Positions 62,264 to 64,000 of a DNA stretch of 64,000 nucleotides are shown here, piece by piece. Source of the stretch: Terasakiella sp. SH-1 (lineage in GTDB: Bacteria; Pseudomonadota; Alphaproteobacteria; Rhodospirillales; Terasakiellaceae). The stretch covers positions 3,087,501 through 3,151,500 of the forward strand of contig NZ_CP038255.1 in NCBI RefSeq assembly GCF_004564135.1, given 5' to 3'. A program made the translations under genes and the position numbers. Below the pieces are notes generated by a model. The model worked only from the letters and a program-made list of their open reading frames with translations. It did no database searches and had not been told where the DNA came from. The first letter of the stretch is position 1. Every line of letters begins with the position of its first letter.

Positions 62264-63037
62264 TCAGCGTTCCACGAAAGCACGCTCTAAAACATACTCA
62301 GCCGCATCACCGGTATGTTCCGAGGCACGAAAGCCCAGTTTATCCAGCAACGCACAGGTATCTTCATTCATCACCTGACTGCCACAAATCATGGCGCGGT
62401 CTGTTTCTGGATTCAATTGCGGCAGACCGATGTCTTCACACAGCTTGCCGTTCTCAATCAAATGCGTCAAGCGACCCTGGTTCTTATAGGGTTCGCGTGT
62501 CACAGTCGGGTAATAAATCAACTGGTTTGACACCATCTCGCCCAGATATTCATCGTTGGGCAGCTCGTTCATAATATAATCCTGATAGGCCAGTTCATTC
62601 ACATAACGCACACCATGACACAGGATTACTTTTTCAAAGCGCTCATATGTGTTGAAATCACGAATGATGCTCAGGAACGGTGCCAGGCCCGTCCCTGTTG
62701 CCAGTAGATAGAGGTTCTTGGCCGGTGTCAGATCATCAATCACCAATGTACCGACGGGCTTTTTACTGACCAGAAGCTTGTCATCTTTTTTCAGATGCTG
62801 CAAACGCGATGTCAGCGGGCCATCCTGGACTTTAATGGAGAAGAATTCAAGATGTTCGGCGTAGTTCGGGCTGGCGATACTATAGGCACGCATTAACGGC
62901 TTTCCTTCAACTTCCAGGCCGATCATAACAAAGTGACCGTTCTCGAATTTCAGTGCATCCGGACGTGTGGTTTTGAAGCTGAACAAGGTATCGTTCCAGT
63001 GTTTAACTTCTAAGACGTCCTCTTGATAAAAAGCCAT
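62264..63037 (-). CDS. fpr: Ferredoxin--NADP reductase
   Basis: 257 residues. It exchanges electrons between NADPH and ferredoxin or flavodoxin. The FAD motif is MRAYSIASPNY (RxYS) and the NADP strand is YLLATGTGLAPFLSI. The C terminus AEYVLERAFVER lacks the plant-type aromatic end and fits the bacterial subclass with a short extension. ATG 63037 (MAFYQEDVLEV) is the family start. FdxA at 38786 could be a partner. The 267-base gap to hpf is AT-rich and holds only promoter and terminator. Confidence 0.93.
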   Translation of the reverse strand: MAFYQEDVLEVKHWNDTLFSFKTTRPDALKFENGHFVMIGLEVEGKPLMRAYSIASPNYAEHLEFFSIKVQDGPLTSRLQHLKKDDKLLVSKKPVGTLVIDDLTPAKNLYLLATGTGLAPFLSIIRDFNTYERFEKVILCHGVRYVNELAYQDYIMNELPNDEYLGEMVSNQLIYYPTVTREPYKNQGRLTHLIENGKLCEDIGLPQLNPETDRAMICGSQVMNEDTCALLDKLGFRASEHTGDAAEYVLERAFVER

Positions 63038-63240
63038 TTCTATTCTCTTAAAGTTTGCAAGTCTGCGGTTATACCAAAGCAGGCTCAATCGAATCGCCTG
63101 CTGCAAATCTATATTCACAATAATACGTGTTAATTAAAAGTCAATTACAAATATTTTGTGTTTTATATTTTATTTCGAAACAGAATATTCCTACCGCCTT
63201 CCTTATTTTATGTAAAGTTAATATAAGGCATGTTGCAGGA

Positions 63241-63277
63241 AAGAAAAAAGCCTGCATCCCTATCGGACACAGGCTTT
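63241..63277 (-). terminator. Terminator after hpf
   Basis: AAAAAGCCTG (63243-63252) pairs perfectly with CAGGCTTTTT (63268-63277). Read on the minus strand a T-run ends the stem. It lies some 28 bases beyond the hpf stop codon. Confidence 0.92.
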
Positions 63278-63304
63278 TTAATTCTTTGATCAGCGCAAGG
63301 GCAC

Positions 63305-63664
63305 TTAGCCGACGGCAGCTTCGCCGTGGTTTTTCACTTCGCCACGGTTGCGTTGAACCCATTCTTTGATCTGACGACGCGCCGCATCAAATGCGTCGCG
63401 GATTGTCACGTATACATCTTCGTGAGAGTGATCGTCATTATGTGTTTTGTTCACAACGATCTCTTCACCCGGCAATGTAATGTCGAGGCGGATATCGTAG
63501 AAGTTACCTTTTGTCTTGCTTTTGTGCGGCGCGCTGACTGTTACGCGGCAAGCAACGATCTTGTCGGAGTGTTTTTCCAACATTTCAACTTTTTCGCGGA
63601 TGCGTGATTCAACCGCATCAGAGTGATCTACGTCGCGGAAAACAATTTGCAAAGGAGACTGCAT
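63305..63664 (-). CDS. Short ribosome hibernation-promoting factor (HPF/RaiA family)
   Basis: 119 residues, the size of the short form, with MQSPLQIVFRDVDHSDAVESRI at the start and the basic surface in VSAPHKSKTKGNFYDIRLDI, followed by DVYVTIRDAFDAARRQIKEW. Members bind the decoding centre of idle 30S subunits and prevent initiation. Most alphaproteobacteria carry a long HPF near rpoN; this short one near htpG may be a second copy. The tail after residue 105 is polar. Confidence 0.88.
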   Translation of the reverse strand: MQSPLQIVFRDVDHSDAVESRIREKVEMLEKHSDKIVACRVTVSAPHKSKTKGNFYDIRLDITLPGEEIVVNKTHNDDHSHEDVYVTIRDAFDAARRQIKEWVQRNRGEVKNHGEAAVG

Positions 63665-63888
63665 TTAACTCGAGCCCTATTTATTTTGTCAAGATGGCGA
63701 TCTGATTCGCCCCCTTATGGTGCGAAGATCAATGAAAACTTTTCTTCTCATACCTTCTTCTTCATCGAAGTGCAACATAAGAGATCAATGTTTTGCAGAT
63801 TCTTTACAAGAAGGTCTTGCATGATCGGTGATTTTCTAACATATCCTCTTCCATCCATTTTAAAACTAGGGACATTTATATTAGAGCC

Positions 63889-64000
63889 ATGACTGAAGAA
63901 AAACTTTCGTTTCAGGCAGAAGTCAGCAAGCTTCTGCATATCGTTACTCATTCACTTTACAGTAACAAAGAGATCTTCCTGCGCGAATTGATCTCCAACG
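63889..64000 (+). CDS. htpG: Chaperone HtpG (Hsp90), N-terminal start (partial)
   Basis: ATG 63889 opens [20 protein letters not shown], followed by [17 protein letters not shown], which is the canonical start of the Hsp90 ATPase domain; the helix holds the Glu and Asn of the ATP lid. The frame runs off the window. The 224-base gap to hpf contains both divergent promoters, but I could not find a convincing sigma-32 -35/-10 pair. Confidence 0.95.
   Translation, partial: MTEEKLSFQAEVSKLLHIVTHSLYSNKEIFLRELISN

Noticed and set aside
63665-63888. Sigma-32 heat-shock promoter or CIRCE element before htpG
   Set aside because: I found no pair close to the sigma-32 consensus and no CIRCE inverted repeat.

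Overview
The window reads as a slice of an alphaproteobacterial chromosome of moderate G+C, almost fully coding, with no insertion sequence, prophage, CRISPR array, tRNA or rRNA that I could find. The lineage is inferred from family content and gene order: an ispH-thrB-rnhA operon with the kinase-fold ThrB, an Irr-type iron regulator, CarD, a glycine cleavage operon with split P protein behind a tandem glycine riboswitch, the ybjN/ubiK/hldD/lgt/midA/pgeF neighbourhood, ribF-ileS-lspA-DUF3035-M16-M16, and an SUV3-like helicase next to an S4-domain protein. A marine Rhodospirillales relative (Terasakiella-like) would fit, but this is not proven by the sequence.

Layout. 1-2.75 kb: the end of dsbD, converging on ispH-thrB-rnhA. 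2.8-7.2 kb: a secreted peptidoglycan-binding repeat protein, a lipoprotein and a chemoreceptor. 7.5-12.3 kb: riboswitch plus gcvT-gcvH-gcvPA-gcvPB. 12.3-18.5 kb: ybjN, ubiK, hldD, lgt, midA, pgeF, a TRIC-type membrane protein and an epimerase. 18.5-28.4 kb: a TPR protein, a solute-binding protein, irr, a nitronate monooxygenase-like flavoprotein, a thioesterase, a giant AsmA protein and a 566-residue protein I do not recognise. 28.5-31.8 kb: nrdAB behind a long, structured leader with NrdR-like boxes. 31.9-42.3 kb: a stand-alone PilJ/NarX-like periplasmic protein, a D-lactate dehydrogenase-type FAD oxidase, a metallo-beta-lactamase fold protein, Uup, a phosphatase homologue that lost its metal ligands, carD, fdxA, a methyltransferase, a MaoC hydratase, an M23 peptidase and an AhpD-like protein. 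42.3-50 kb: ribF-ileS-lspA-DUF3035-M16-M16. 50.1-57.8 kb: serA, folE, a TrpXYZ-like ABC transporter, thrS and infC. 57.9-64 kb: S4/helicase pair, an outer-membrane barrel, a DUF2946 protein, ferredoxin-NADP reductase, a short ribosome hibernation factor and the start of htpG.

Most genes are core: translation (ileS, thrS, infC, uup, hpf), envelope (lgt, lspA, hldD, AsmA), cofactors (ispH, ribF, folE), one-carbon/serine-glycine metabolism (gcv, serA, folE) and dNTP synthesis (nrdAB). The best leads are regulatory: the nrdAB leader (short ORF overlapping a terminator-like hairpin, then hairpins with mutually exclusive pairings), an AUA start codon for infC, an FNR/FixK-type box in front of irr, and a family of paired intergenic palindromes (REPIN-like), three of them inside operons. 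The best protein leads are the pseudo-phosphatase and the unrecognised 566-residue protein.
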